DNA from: Rhizobium leguminosarum
GTDB taxonomy: Bacteria; Pseudomonadota; Alphaproteobacteria; Rhizobiales; Rhizobiaceae
Direction: 5' to 3'
NCBI RefSeq assembly: GCF_004123835.1
Contig: NZ_MZMU01000028.1
Coordinates: 1-64,000, forward strand
DNA: 64,000 nucleotides
Shown: positions 42,578 to 53,433 of the stretch, one piece after another
How positions within the stretch are numbered: position 1 is the first letter of the stretch
How the letters are laid out: every line of letters starts with the position of its first letter
Position numbers and translations under genes: made by a program
The notes under the pieces: generated by a model
The model's input: the letters and a program-made list of their open reading frames with translations, nothing else
Database searches by the model: none
What the model was told of the DNA's origin: nothing

Positions 42578-43294
42578 TCAAACGCCCTGGAACATGCGGG
42601 CACGCGCATTCAGTATGTGTTTTTTCATCGCATCATGCGCTTCGGTTTCCCGGTGCGCGAAGATCGCCTCGACGATCACCGCATGCTCATCCTGGACGCT
42701 GCGGATCTGTTCCGGCGTCCGCTTCAAGCTCAAGCTTCGCGTAACGGAATGCCCGATGGCGAAATGCGGCTTGAACCACTCGCGCAGGGTGATGTGGAAC
42801 TGGTTACCGGTCGCCATGGCAATTGCATCATGCAGAGCCTGGTCCTCCTCGGCGCCAAGCTCCCCGTTGCGCAAACATTGCTCGATCGAAAGAAGCGCTG
42901 CCGTTATCCGCTCCCTGTCGGCCGGCTGCCAGTTTCGCGCTGCAAGCTCCGCCGCCTCGGCTTCGAGACCGGCGCGGAATTCGAAGAACCGCTGAACATC
43001 GGCCAAGGAGCCGACCGGCACCATTTTCAGCATCGACGAATCCGGCCTTTGCCTGACATAGGAACCGGAACCCTTGCGCGAAACGACCAGGCCATCGGCT
43101 CTCAAGCGTTCGAGCGCTTCGCGCACGACGGGTCTTGATGCGCCGAAATCAGCGGCGAGCTTCGTCTCCGGCGGCAGCCGTTCGTTCACCGGAAAGTTGC
43201 CGTCAGCGATCATCCCCACGATCTTCTCGTAGATGATGTCGCTGAAGCGCGTTGCGCCCCTGCTCGAAACGGCATCGACGGCGAATGTCATCAT
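42578..43294 (-). CDS. GntR-family regulator, FadR subfamily
   Basis: A 238-aa protein with an N-terminal winged helix (about residues 15-80, LPPETKLAADFGASRPVVREALERLRADGLV region) and an all-helical FCD effector domain containing HDAIAMATGN and DEHAVIVEAI, which supply metal/acid-binding residues. UxuR, ExuR and GguR-type regulators of uronate and aldarate catabolism are of this kind. It is the first gene of the minus operon and lies beside a palindrome at 43456-43468. It probably represses both divergent operons until a uronate or aldarate is present. Confidence 0.9.
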   Translation of the reverse strand: MMTFAVDAVSSRGATRFSDIIYEKIVGMIADGNFPVNERLPPETKLAADFGASRPVVREALERLRADGLVVSRKGSGSYVRQRPDSSMLKMVPVGSLADVQRFFEFRAGLEAEAAELAARNWQPADRERITAALLSIEQCLRNGELGAEEDQALHDAIAMATGNQFHITLREWFKPHFAIGHSVTRSLSLKRTPEQIRSVQDEHAVIVEAIFAHRETEAHDAMKKHILNARARMFQGV

Positions 43295-43455
43295 GGTCCT
43301 TTTCTCTCAACGCCGCGTGCGCCGGGTCAGCGGCCGCACCCTGGCTGTCGCCGGCCATGATGTTCAGGGCGGCGACAGCATCTGACAGATTCAACGTTTT
43401 TCGTCCTGCTGGCCGTGTTTCAGCGGCACAACGTCGCATTTCACTACTGCATGGC

Positions 43456-43468
43456 TACAAAATTTGTA
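43456..43468. promoter_or_regulatory. Palindrome, likely GntR (FadR-type) operator
   Basis: TACAAAATTTGTA has perfect 6-bp arms around one base. It lies within the spacer of the leftward TTGACA-type promoter and 15 bp before the rightward -35 box, so one bound repressor could affect both operons. The adjacent GntR gene is the likely source. Confidence 0.6.
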
Positions 43469-43483
43469 ATTATCTGTCAACTC

Positions 43484-43512
43484 TTGTAATCATTTGAGAA
43501 CGTGTCTATGGT
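43484..43512 (+). promoter_or_regulatory. Candidate promoter of the rightward uronide transport operon
   Basis: TTGTAA (43484-43489) and TATGGT (43507-43512) are separated by 17 bp, each with four of six matches to the sigma-70 consensus. Transcription would start about 90 bp before the binding-protein gene. Confidence 0.5.
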
Positions 43513-43607
43513 TCGGTCGTAGCGCCGAGGAGGGCGTCAGCGTCGGGTCGGGAGCCCGCCGCATCAGCCGGTGCAAAGGCTGCGCCGGCACAAAAGGGAG
43601 GAATTCG

Positions 43608-45545
43608 ATGGCCAAAGAAATACTGTCGCGTGGCGTCACCCGCCGCGCCGTGCTTGGTGGCATGGCTGGTGTCGCGGCGCTGTCTATCGCCGGTCGTGTG
43701 TCTGCCGCAGGCGGCGAAGCGCCGGCACTTGCGCAGCTCGCCAAGGATGGAAAGCTGCCGCCGCTCGCCGAGCGCCTGCCGAAAAAGCCGATGGTCGTGA
43801 CGCCGTTCGAGAAGGTCGGCACCTATGGCGGTTCGCTGCGCCGCGGCCTTCGCGGTTCATCCGACCATAACGGCATCCTGCGTATGGTCGGCAACCAGAG
43901 CCTTGTGCGCTGGAACCTCGATTTTACCGCCGTGCAGCCGAACCTTGCCGAGCGCTGGGAAGTCAGCGACGACGCAACACAATTCACCTTCCATCTGATC
44001 GAAGGCGTGCGCTGGTCCGATGGTCATCCCTTTACGGCCGATGACGTCGTTTTCGCGATCGAAGACTGCGTCAAGAATACCGAGCTCTACAGCTCGACAC
44101 CGGCGCAGCTTGCCGTCGCCGGCAAGCCGGTCACGGTCGAGAAGGTCGACGACTACACGGTGAAGTTCACCTTTGCTGCGGCCAACGCGCTTTACCTGGA
44201 AAACCTCGCCACACCGCTTGGCCAGCATCCGACACTGTTTCCGAAGCATTACTGCAGCCAGTTCCTGCCGAAATATAATCCCAATATCGAGGCCGATGCG
44301 AAGAAGGCCGGCGTCACCAGCTGGACGGAGCTGTTCCGCAGCCGTTGCGGCGACATCGAGATCCCGTCGCGATGGGGCAATGTCGATAAGCCGACGCTCG
44401 ATCCATGGGTGGTCAAGGAGCCCTATGCCGGGGGTGCTACGCGCGTGGTCATGACCCGCAACCCTTATTTCTGGCAGGTCGATACCGAGGGAAACCAGCT
44501 CCCTTACATCGATGAAATCAACTTCGGCATCTCGCAGGACGTCGAATCGCTGATGCTGAACGTCATCTCCGGAAAGATCGACATCCAGGAACGTCACATC
44601 AGCGTGCTCGCCAACAAGCCGACGCTGTCCAAGAACATGGAAAAGGGCGATTATCGGTTGCTGACGCTCGTGCCTTCGGCCTCGCAACAGTGCCAGATCT
44701 ACTTCAACATCACCCACAAAGATCCTGCCATGCGCAAGATGTTTGCCGACAAGTCGTTCCGGCAAGCGCTCTCGATCGGCATCAATCGCCAGGAGCTCAT
44801 CGACATCGTCTATTTCGGACAGAGCGAGCCCTACCAGGCCGGGCCGCGTCCGACCCATCCCTGGTATAACGAGAAATACGCGCGCCAATTCACCGAATTT
44901 GACACCGACAAGGCAGGCGCGATGCTCGATGAGGCCGGCTACAAGAAAGGCGGCGACGGTTTCCGGCTGCGGCCCGACGGCCAGAAGGTGTTCTTCTCGA
45001 TCGACGTCATTCCGACACTCTATCCCGACCTCGTCGATGCCCTGGAACTGGTCAAGGCGCATTGGGCTCAGATCGGTATAGACATGAAGGTCAACACGAT
45101 CGAGCGGGCGCTCTATTACACCCGCGGCGACGACAACGCCCATGATGCGGCGGTGTGGCCGGGTCCTGGCGGTCTCGATCCGATGCTCGATCCGCGCGAT
45201 TTCTTCGCCTTCCATCCGCAGGGTTCGCGTTACGCCATTCCATGGACGCTTTGGTACACCTCCAACGGTGCACGCGGCGAAGAACCACCGGAAAGCCAGA
45301 AGAAGCGCATGAAGCTCTTCGACGAAGCGCGTTCGACGGCCGATCTCGACAAGCGCGGCGCGATCATGAAGCAGATCTTCGACATCGCGGCAGAGGAATT
45401 CGAGACCGTCGGCCTTTGCCTTGCCGTCGGTGGCTTCGGCATCATCCGCAACAATCTGCGCAATGTCCCCGAGAAGGAGCCGGATAGCTGGTCCTGGCCC
45501 AATCCAGGGCCTGCGCTGCCGCAGCAATTCACCTTCACGAGCTGA
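43608..45545 (+). CDS. Cluster C ABC substrate-binding protein with Tat-like leader (AgpA-like)
   Basis: A 645-aa periplasmic binding protein. The N-terminus has a twin-arginine leader (GVTRRAVLGGMAGVAALSIAG, two arginines at residues 12-13). The mature part has the DppA-type order: LAERWEVSDDATQFTFHLIEGVRWSDGHPFTADDV, then KSFRQALSIGINRQELIDI. It is about 110 residues longer than usual DppA, the size of rhizobial AgpA-type proteins that carry alpha-galactosides. The ATG at 43608 follows GGGAGG. With two acid-sugar dehydratases in the operon, a galacturonide or uronate ligand is likely. Confidence 0.87.
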   Translation: MAKEILSRGVTRRAVLGGMAGVAALSIAGRVSAAGGEAPALAQLAKDGKLPPLAERLPKKPMVVTPFEKVGTYGGSLRRGLRGSSDHNGILRMVGNQSLVRWNLDFTAVQPNLAERWEVSDDATQFTFHLIEGVRWSDGHPFTADDVVFAIEDCVKNTELYSSTPAQLAVAGKPVTVEKVDDYTVKFTFAAANALYLENLATPLGQHPTLFPKHYCSQFLPKYNPNIEADAKKAGVTSWTELFRSRCGDIEIPSRWGNVDKPTLDPWVVKEPYAGGATRVVMTRNPYFWQVDTEGNQLPYIDEINFGISQDVESLMLNVISGKIDIQERHISVLANKPTLSKNMEKGDYRLLTLVPSASQQCQIYFNITHKDPAMRKMFADKSFRQALSIGINRQELIDIVYFGQSEPYQAGPRPTHPWYNEKYARQFTEFDTDKAGAMLDEAGYKKGGDGFRLRPDGQKVFFSIDVIPTLYPDLVDALELVKAHWAQIGIDMKVNTIERALYYTRGDDNAHDAAVWPGPGGLDPMLDPRDFFAFHPQGSRYAIPWTLWYTSNGARGEEPPESQKKRMKLFDEARSTADLDKRGAIMKQIFDIAAEEFETVGLCLAVGGFGIIRNNLRNVPEKEPDSWSWPNPGPALPQQFTFTS

Positions 45546-45557
45546 TTTTTCGTCTTG

Positions 45558-45583
45558 AGCGCCGTGCCCGACGGTACGGCGCT
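45558..45583 (+). terminator. Hairpin with T-run after the binding-protein gene (attenuator)
   Basis: A perfect 8-bp stem (AGCGCCGT/ACGGCGCT) with a 10-nt loop begins 12 nt after the stop and is followed by TTCTTTC. It looks like a partial terminator that would reduce transcription into the permease genes, leaving more binding protein. Confidence 0.65.
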
Positions 45584-45669
45584 TTCTTTCAGTTCGCTCT
45601 CCGAGATGCCTTGCCGGTCCTGACGGCCGACAAGGCCCGGAAGGCGGCGTTCAATGCAAGAGGCGCCTC

Positions 45670-46656
45670 ATGCTGGTCTTTATCGCCAAACGCTTCCTAT
45701 GGATGATTCCATCGCTGTTTGCCGTCAGCTTCCTGGCTTTCGTGCTGATCCAGCTGCCGCCGGGCGATTATGTCACGACCTATATTGCGACGCTGGCAGC
45801 CTCCAACGAGATCGTCGATCAGAACACGGCGGCGCAATTGCGCGAGCGCTTCGGCCTCGGCGACCCGATGCTCGTCCAATATTTCAAATGGATATGGGGC
45901 ATTCTCACACGCGGCGATTTCGGCATCTCCTTCGAATGGCAGCAGCCGGTCTCGGACCTGATCTGGGAGCGCATGGCGCTGACGCTCGTTCTGGCTCTTT
46001 CGACATTGATCGCCACCTGGGCGATCGCGCTGCCGATCGGCGTCTTTTCCGCTGTGCGCAAATATTCGATCGGCGACTATTTCTTCACCGCCTTCACCTT
46101 TTTCGGCCTGGCCGTTCCATCCTTTCTGCTGGCGCTGGTGCTGATGTATATCGCGGCGGTCGAATTCGGACAGGATGTCGGTGGGCTCTTTTCGCCGGAA
46201 TATGAGAACGCGTCCTGGAGCTTCGCCAAGATGGTCGACCTCTTCTCGCATCTCTGGCTTCCCGTCATCATCCTTGCCGTCTCCTCGACGGCGAGCCTCA
46301 TCCGCGTCATGCGCGCCAACATGCTCGATGAACTGCCGAAGCCTTACGTCACAACGGCACGGGCAAAGGGTCTCTCGGAATTTCGGCTGCTGATAAAATA
46401 TCCTCTGATGATCGCGCTCAATCCGTTCATCTCGACGATTGCCTGGCTGCTGCCCAACCTCATTTCCGGCTCGGTCGTCGTCGCCATCGTCCTCAATCTG
46501 CCGACGGCCGCACCTTTGCTGCTGCAGGCGCTGATGGCCCAGGACATGTATCTCGCCGGCGCCTTCGTTCTGCTGATCTGCGCGCTGACGCTGATAGGCT
46601 CTCTGATCAGCGATATCCTGCTTGCGCTGGTCGATCCCCGCATCCGGTTGGAATAG
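45670..46656 (+). CDS. ABC transporter permease (DppB class)
   Basis: A 328-aa permease with about six membrane segments: the first helix near residues 10-28, the DppB-type AAQLRERFGLGDPMLVQYFKW segment, and the EAA loop TARAKGLSEFRLLIKYPL. It begins 124 bp after the binding-protein gene, behind the hairpin at 45558. It pairs with the permease at 46666. Confidence 0.9.
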   Translation: MLVFIAKRFLWMIPSLFAVSFLAFVLIQLPPGDYVTTYIATLAASNEIVDQNTAAQLRERFGLGDPMLVQYFKWIWGILTRGDFGISFEWQQPVSDLIWERMALTLVLALSTLIATWAIALPIGVFSAVRKYSIGDYFFTAFTFFGLAVPSFLLALVLMYIAAVEFGQDVGGLFSPEYENASWSFAKMVDLFSHLWLPVIILAVSSTASLIRVMRANMLDELPKPYVTTARAKGLSEFRLLIKYPLMIALNPFISTIAWLLPNLISGSVVVAIVLNLPTAAPLLLQALMAQDMYLAGAFVLLICALTLIGSLISDILLALVDPRIRLE

Positions 46657-46665
46657 GAGCCTCAC

Positions 46666-47787
46666 ATGGCCGACATCACCGTTACGAACATTCCGCCGGA
46701 TCGCGCCGCAGTCGCATCGCAGTGGCAGCTCATCTGGTGGGCTTTCCGCCGGCACCGGCTGGCCATGGTGGCGCTTGTCGTCACCGTGCTGATGTATATC
46801 GTCGCCCTGCTTCCCGGCTTCTTCGCCATCAACGATCCGTACCTGCAAAATGCGCGGGCGACCTTTCACCCGCCGCAGAAATTGCATCTGATCGATACTG
46901 AGAACGGGTTCTCCTTCGGTCCGCATTATTATCCGATGAAGCTGACCCGCGATCCGGAAACGCTGGCCGCCATCTACAAGGAAGACACGACAAAACGTGT
47001 CGACGTCCAGTTCTTCGGGCGCGGCTACGAATATTCCGTGTTCGGCCTGTTCAGGACCAACATCCATCTGATCGCCTCGCCCGACAAGACGACGCCGCTG
47101 CTTCTGTTCGGCGCCGACAGGCTGGGGCGCGATGTCTTCAGCCGAACGGTGCAGGGCTCGCAGATCTCGTTGTCGATCGGTCTCGTCGGTGTCTTCTTCT
47201 CGTTGATGCTCGGCATCGTGCTCGGCGGCATCTCGGGATATTACGGCGGCCGCATCGATTTCTTCCTGCAGCGGGTGATCGATTTCGTGCTGTCGCTGCC
47301 GACGATCCCGATCTGGCTGGCGATGGCCGCGGCCCTGCCGCAGGACTGGCCTGCGACGCTGCAATATATGATGATCACGATCATCCTGTCGCTGACCGGC
47401 TGGGCGCAGCTCGCCCGCGTCGTTCGCGGCCGCTTCCTGTCTTTGCGCACCGAGGAATTCGTCGCCGCCGCGAGGCTCGACGGCGTTCGCGAAAGGCGCA
47501 TCATCTTTCGCCACATGCTGCCGAGCTTTGCCAGCCATATCATCGCGTCGATCACGCTTGCGGTGCCGGCAATGATCCTTGCCGAAACCTCTCTCTCCTT
47601 CCTGGGGCTCGGTCTGCAGCCGCCGACCATTTCCTGGGGCGTGCTTCTGCGCGAGGCCCAGAACATTCGTTCGATCGCCACCGCGCCATGGCTCTTCATG
47701 CCGGGCTGTGCCGTCGTGGTCGCCGTGATGGCGCTCAACCTTCTCGGCGACGGCCTGCGCGATGCGGCCGACCCCTACAACAAATGA
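46666..47787 (+). CDS. ABC transporter permease (DppC class, with large loop insertion)
   Basis: A 373-aa permease. Between the first and second membrane segments there is an insertion of about 100 residues, including IDTENGFSFGPHYYPMKL and GRGYEYSVFGLFRT, before the usual GADRLGRDVFSRTVQG. Ordinary DppC proteins lack this loop; I recall it from AgpC-like permeases of oligosaccharide importers in rhizobia. The EAA loop (TEEFVAAARLDGVRERRI) and the end FLGLGLQPPTISWG are normal. The extra periplasmic loop may help dock the larger binding protein. Confidence 0.88.
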   Translation: MADITVTNIPPDRAAVASQWQLIWWAFRRHRLAMVALVVTVLMYIVALLPGFFAINDPYLQNARATFHPPQKLHLIDTENGFSFGPHYYPMKLTRDPETLAAIYKEDTTKRVDVQFFGRGYEYSVFGLFRTNIHLIASPDKTTPLLLFGADRLGRDVFSRTVQGSQISLSIGLVGVFFSLMLGIVLGGISGYYGGRIDFFLQRVIDFVLSLPTIPIWLAMAAALPQDWPATLQYMMITIILSLTGWAQLARVVRGRFLSLRTEEFVAAARLDGVRERRIIFRHMLPSFASHIIASITLAVPAMILAETSLSFLGLGLQPPTISWGVLLREAQNIRSIATAPWLFMPGCAVVVAVMALNLLGDGLRDAADPYNK

Positions 47788-47794
47788 GGCCGGC

Positions 47795-49512
<1,718 letters not shown>

Positions 49513-49516
<4 letters not shown>

Positions 49517-50724
49517 AAATCACCGGGATCCGCACTTTTCTCATGCATGTCGGTCAGCCCGACCCCGCCAATTGGGCTTCCGACCAACGTTCTGCCGGTG
49601 GCGCCTCCAAGCAGTTCGGCGGCACCAGAAACTGGCTCTTTCTGAAGATCGATACCGACGAGGGCATCACCGGCATCGGTGAATGCTCAGGCTGGCCGCG
49701 CGTCGTCGAGACGGCGATCCATGATCTCGCCCCACTCCTCATAGGCGAAGATCCGGCACATACCGAGCGCTTATGGCAGAAGATGCATATCGCGATGATG
49801 GGCCATGGCATGCTCGGAACGGTCGGAGGCGGTGCGATGACCGGCATCGACATGGCGCTTTGGGACATCAAGGGCAAGGCGCTCGGTGTGCCTGTCTGGA
49901 TGCTGCTCGGCGGCAAGGTGCGCGACCGGATCCCGATCTATTCGCATGCGAATACGCCCGAGCGCGCGCTTGCCATCAAGGAGCGCGGCATAAAGGCGAT
50001 CAAGTGCGGTGGCGTCGCAGACCCCGTTCGCAAGGTCGCTGCCCTGCGCGAGGCGGTCGGCGACGATATGGACATTGCTATCGATCTGCATGGGCCGCCA
50101 TGGCTGACACCTGCGGATGCCTGCCGGCTGGTGCGGGCACTCGAACCCTATGAGCTGATGTGGGTGGAAGATCCGATCGCGCCCGAGAATATCGATGGCT
50201 ACCGGCGCATCCGCGACGCCGCGCATGTGCCGCTTGCCGCCGGCGAGCGCTCAGCGACCATCTTCGGCGAGCGCGAGCTCATCGAGAAGGAACTGGTCGA
50301 CGTGATCCAGCCGGATACCGGCCGGGCCGGCGGCATCACCCAGATGAAGAAGATCGCGGCCATGGCCGAAGCCCACCATATCCAGATGGCGCCGCATTCG
50401 GGCTCGCTCGGGCCGGTGGCGGAATATGCGGCTCTGCATCTGCTTGCAGCGATCCCCAACGCCCTCATCCTCGAGCGCCTCGACGATGACTGGGACGGCC
50501 GCCGCCAGACGATCGTGCCGCATCCGCAACAGGTCGAGGGCTTGATCGCCGTTCCTGATGGCCCGGGACTTGGCTGCGATATCGACGAGGCCTTCGTGGC
50601 GCGCTTCCCCAGCAACGGCAATGTCTCGGTCCCGCAAAGTGCCGGTGCCTACAATCCCGGAACCGACAACGAGCATCTCTACGTGCAGACGCGCCAGTCG
50701 CGCCGCACCTATTTCAATCGCTAG
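49513..50724 (+). CDS. Enolase-superfamily sugar-acid dehydratase 1 (mandelate racemase family)
   Basis: A 403-aa protein with the MR-type capping domain and barrel. Metal ligands are Asp191, Glu219 and Glu245; the His-Asp dyad is His295 (APHS) and Asp268 (QPD). At the second-strand position there is Lys164-Cys165 (KAIKCGG) where racemases have KxK, so a one-base dehydratase is more likely than a racemase. It overlaps the transporter ATPase gene by 4 bp. The presence of uronate dehydrogenase and lactonase in the facing operon points to an aldarate or aldonate as substrate. Confidence 0.85.
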
Positions 50725-50736
50725 AAGGACAGAAAG

Positions 50737-51924
50737 ATGAAGATCGATCGCATGCGGGTTTTCATGACCCGCGACAAGGACCGTCCGCGCGTGATCGTCG
50801 CGCTCGACACCGATGACGGGCTGACGGGTTGGGGCGAATGCTACAATCACGGCCCCGACAAGGCGCTGCCGCCGCTCTTGGATTATCTCTACGAATTCGT
50901 CTCCGGCCAGGACCCGACACGCGTCGACTATCTCGTCAATCTGTTGATCCAACAAAGCCGGTTCCCGCCGGGCGCGCTCGGCCTTGCCGCGATCTCGGCG
51001 CTCGATCACTGCCTGTGGGACCTTGCCGCCAAGGCAGCGAATGTCCCGGTCTACAAGCTGCTCGGCGGCGAAGTGCGCGACCGCATCAAGGTCTATGCCG
51101 GCGTATACACCGCACCGGATGCCCCGGCGGCCCGCGACGAATTCGATCGCCTGAAGGAGGGATGGGGGTTCACCGCCTTCAAGCTCAGCCCCTGGCGGAT
51201 CGACATGCACTCCAATCGCTGGGGTAATGTCGTCAAAGCCTCGGCGGATTATTTCCGCTCGCTTCGCGAAACGGTCAATGACGAATACGAAATCGCCTTC
51301 GATGCCCATGCGAAGATTTTCGAACCGATCGCCGCTCGCCAGCTCGGCAATGCGCTGGCGCCTTATGACCCGCTGTTTTTCGAGGAGCCGCTGCGTCCCG
51401 AGAACATCGAGGCCTGGGGCGATCTGAAACAGGGCCTCAACTGCACGCTGGCGACCGGCGAGTCGCTCTACAACAGAAACGAGTTCCTGCGGCTGCTGCA
51501 GGTCAAGGGCGCCGACCTCATCCAGCCCGACATCTGCGTCGTCGGCGGCATCAGCGAAATGCGCCGCATCGCCACACTCGCCGAAGCCTTCTTCGTCGGC
51601 GTGGCGCCGCACAACCCGATGGGGCCGCTTGCGACGGCGGTCAATGTTCATTTTTCGGCGGCGGCGCAGAATTTCCGCATCCTCGAATACCGGCTGCCGA
51701 AGGGACAGGCCTATGTCTATGGCGGCCTCGATATCGAGAAGCGCGAGGGGGAAACCCGTTACGTCGTCGATCCCTATCTGCCGAAGGACGGCTATCTGGA
51801 GCTGCGTCCCGACCGGCCGGGCTGGGGCGTCGAAATGGACGAGAAGGCGATGGAAGAAGAAGGTTACATCCACTGGCAGCGGCGCGTGCCGAAACGGCCG
51901 GACGGTTCCTACGCTTTCGCCTGA
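50737..51924 (+). CDS. Enolase-superfamily sugar-acid dehydratase 2 (mandelate racemase family)
   Basis: A 395-aa protein of the same superfamily as its neighbour but clearly diverged. Metal ligands are Asp189, Glu216 and Glu242, the dyad is His292 (APHNPMGPL) and Asp265 (QPD), and Lys149 (FKLSPW) lies at the other base position. The APHNPMGPL segment is typical of galactonate/mannonate-type dehydratases. It follows 12 bp after the first dehydratase and ends the operon. Two different dehydratases suggest that the locus handles two epimeric acids. Confidence 0.85.
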   Translation: MKIDRMRVFMTRDKDRPRVIVALDTDDGLTGWGECYNHGPDKALPPLLDYLYEFVSGQDPTRVDYLVNLLIQQSRFPPGALGLAAISALDHCLWDLAAKAANVPVYKLLGGEVRDRIKVYAGVYTAPDAPAARDEFDRLKEGWGFTAFKLSPWRIDMHSNRWGNVVKASADYFRSLRETVNDEYEIAFDAHAKIFEPIAARQLGNALAPYDPLFFEEPLRPENIEAWGDLKQGLNCTLATGESLYNRNEFLRLLQVKGADLIQPDICVVGGISEMRRIATLAEAFFVGVAPHNPMGPLATAVNVHFSAAAQNFRILEYRLPKGQAYVYGGLDIEKREGETRYVVDPYLPKDGYLELRPDRPGWGVEMDEKAMEEEGYIHWQRRVPKRPDGSYAFA

Positions 51925-51942
51925 GGATATTGCGCGCTTCAA

Positions 51943-51981
51943 AAATAGGAGCTGGCCGCCCGGATGGACGCAGCCAGCTCC
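51943..51981 (-). terminator. Rho-independent terminator, minus strand
   Basis: A perfect 9-bp stem (GGAGCTGGC/GCCAGCTCC) with a 16-nt loop. On the minus strand it is followed by TATTTTTG, a good terminator for transcripts from the FMN reductase gene. It also lies 24 bp past the end of the plus operon. Confidence 0.7.
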
Positions 51982-52110
51982 CGCAGGGCGATGCTTCCAG
52001 GCATCTGAGGATCAGGCACAGGATATCGCAATCCTTGGTTCCAATCGCCCTCACTCCTTGAAACGACGCATCGTGCTTTCCGAAAGTCGATTCCGATTTT
52101 CGGGCCGATG

Positions 52111-52683
52111 CTAGGCATCTTTCGGCAGCACTGAGCGAACCCTTGCGATGAAGACATGGAAGTCCTGCATGAAAGTGCGAAGGAAATCGGCGGTTTTGTC
52201 GTTCGTGACCTCGCCATCATCGGTGATCAGCCCCGGTGTGAACTGGATGTAGGCTTCCGGGGCATTCATCTGGGGAGAGTTGCAGAAACTGAGCACACTG
52301 CGCAAATTCTGCTGGGCGACTGCCGTGCCTATCGCGCCCGGCGACGTGCCGATCACCGCTGACGGCTTACGTGTGAACGAGTTGGTGCCGTAGGGGCGGC
52401 TCGCCCAGTCGATGGCGTTTTTCAGGCCGCCGGGTATGGATCGATTGTATTCGGGCGTGACGAACAGCACGGCGTCGACGGCCGCGATTGCCGCCTTGAA
52501 TGCCTTGCCAGCCGGAGGGTAGTCGGCGTCATAGTCGTAGCTGTAGAGCGGCAGGTCCTTGAAGGATATCTCCGACATTTCAAGTTCCGGCGGGGCGAGC
52601 CGCACCAACGCCTTGGCGAGCTTGCGGTTGATCGAGCCCTTGGCGAGGCTGCCGATGAGATAGCCTACTTTATGCGTGGTCAT
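52111..52683 (-). CDS. NADPH-dependent FMN reductase / quinone reductase
   Basis: A 190-aa flavodoxin-like oxidoreductase. The N-terminal phosphate loop is GSLAKGSINRKLA, followed by the family boxes FVTPEYNRSIPGGLKNAIDW and GTSPGAIGTAVAQQNLR. It fits the ArsH/ChrR/azoreductase-like NADPH:FMN or quinone reductase group. The ATG at 52683 is preceded by GGAGAACG. It lies next to a nitroreductase gene on the same strand (84-bp gap), suggesting joint handling of quinones, nitro compounds or oxidative stress. Confidence 0.88.
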   Translation of the reverse strand: MTTHKVGYLIGSLAKGSINRKLAKALVRLAPPELEMSEISFKDLPLYSYDYDADYPPAGKAFKAAIAAVDAVLFVTPEYNRSIPGGLKNAIDWASRPYGTNSFTRKPSAVIGTSPGAIGTAVAQQNLRSVLSFCNSPQMNAPEAYIQFTPGLITDDGEVTNDKTADFLRTFMQDFHVFIARVRSVLPKDA

Positions 52684-52703
52684 GGCGTTCTCCAATATCT
52701 CGC

Positions 52704-52721
52704 ATGATAAAGGCCTATCAT
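52704..52721. promoter_or_regulatory. Inverted repeat upstream of the FMN reductase
   Basis: ATGATA and TATCAT are separated by AAGGCC, 21 bp before the start codon. The two-fold symmetry suits a dimeric repressor. The binder is unknown; the ArsR-type regulator at 53847 is one candidate. Confidence 0.4.
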
Positions 52722-52767
52722 ACGCAAGAATCATAGAAGGGGTGTCTTATCCTTTGATCGCAAGTCG

Positions 52768-53433
52768 CTAATCGCCGAGGAACGTGACCGTCTCGCCGAG
52801 CGGGGCGCGGCCTGTACGGGCGTAGCTGACCGTGGGATCCTCGTACCCGATCGACATGCCGCAGAAGAGGATGAGCCCTTCCGGGGGTGACAGAACCTCC
52901 GCGACCGTCTCGCGAACCTGCGACCACGCCATCTGCGGGCAACTGTGCAGACCTTCGGCGCGGAGCAGCAGCATAACGGTCTGCAGATACATGCCGACGT
53001 CGGCCCATTGGGGTAGGCCGAGGTCACGGTCGATGTAGCAGAACAGGGCAGCGGGCGCGCCGAAACAGTTCCAGTTGGCGATCGCTGCCCGCTGGCGCGC
53101 CTCCCAGTCCTCGCGCGCAATGCCAAGCGCGCTGTAGCGCTCCTTGCCGAAAGCGGACCGGCGCTCCCCGTAGGGGGACTTCAGCCCGGCCGGGTACATC
53201 TCGTACTGCCGCTTGTCCCAGGGGTCGCCATGCGCCACGCGCTCGACGGCGGACGTCCTGAGCTCTGCCAGCGGTGCGCCGGTCATCACGTAGGTATTCC
53301 ACGGCTGGATGTTGGATCCTGACGGCGACCAAGCTGCGGCGGCCAGCACACGCTCAAGCACTTCCCTCTCCACAGGTTCGTCTTTGAATCCGCGCACCGA
53401 CCGTCGACTTTTGACTGCCTCATATACGTCCAT
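52768..53433 (-). CDS. Nitroreductase family protein
   Basis: A 221-aa FMN-dependent nitroreductase-fold protein. The N-terminal FMN-contact box is SRRSVRGFKDEPV, followed by AAAWSPSGSNIQPW and the C-terminal LSPPEGLILFCGMSIGYEDP. It would reduce nitroaromatics or quinones or act as a dehydrogenase with NAD(P)H. The ATG at 53433 is 6 nt after GGAGG; the ATG at 53445 overlaps that site. It is probably cotranscribed with the FMN reductase gene. Confidence 0.88.
   Translation of the reverse strand: MDVYEAVKSRRSVRGFKDEPVEREVLERVLAAAAWSPSGSNIQPWNTYVMTGAPLAELRTSAVERVAHGDPWDKRQYEMYPAGLKSPYGERRSAFGKERYSALGIAREDWEARQRAAIANWNCFGAPAALFCYIDRDLGLPQWADVGMYLQTVMLLLRAEGLHSCPQMAWSQVRETVAEVLSPPEGLILFCGMSIGYEDPTVSYARTGRAPLGETVTFLGD

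Larger units (their letters stand above)
43295..43607. other. Divergent regulatory region, 313 bp
   Basis: Separates the two uronate operons. It contains the palindrome at 43456-43468, a TTGACA box reading leftward at 43475-43480, and a TTGTAA/TATGGT promoter reading rightward at 43484-43512. TTGTAATTAT (43464) and TTGTAATCAT (43484) repeat 20 bp apart. No gene was found. Confidence 0.55.

Noticed and set aside
43857..45527. A 556-codon minus-strand frame opposite the AgpA-like binding protein
   Set aside because: Antisense to a gene with full family motifs and leader; composition typical of shadow frames.
50251..51942. A 563-codon minus-strand frame opposite the two dehydratases
   Set aside because: No recognisable motif; both plus-strand genes have complete catalytic residues.
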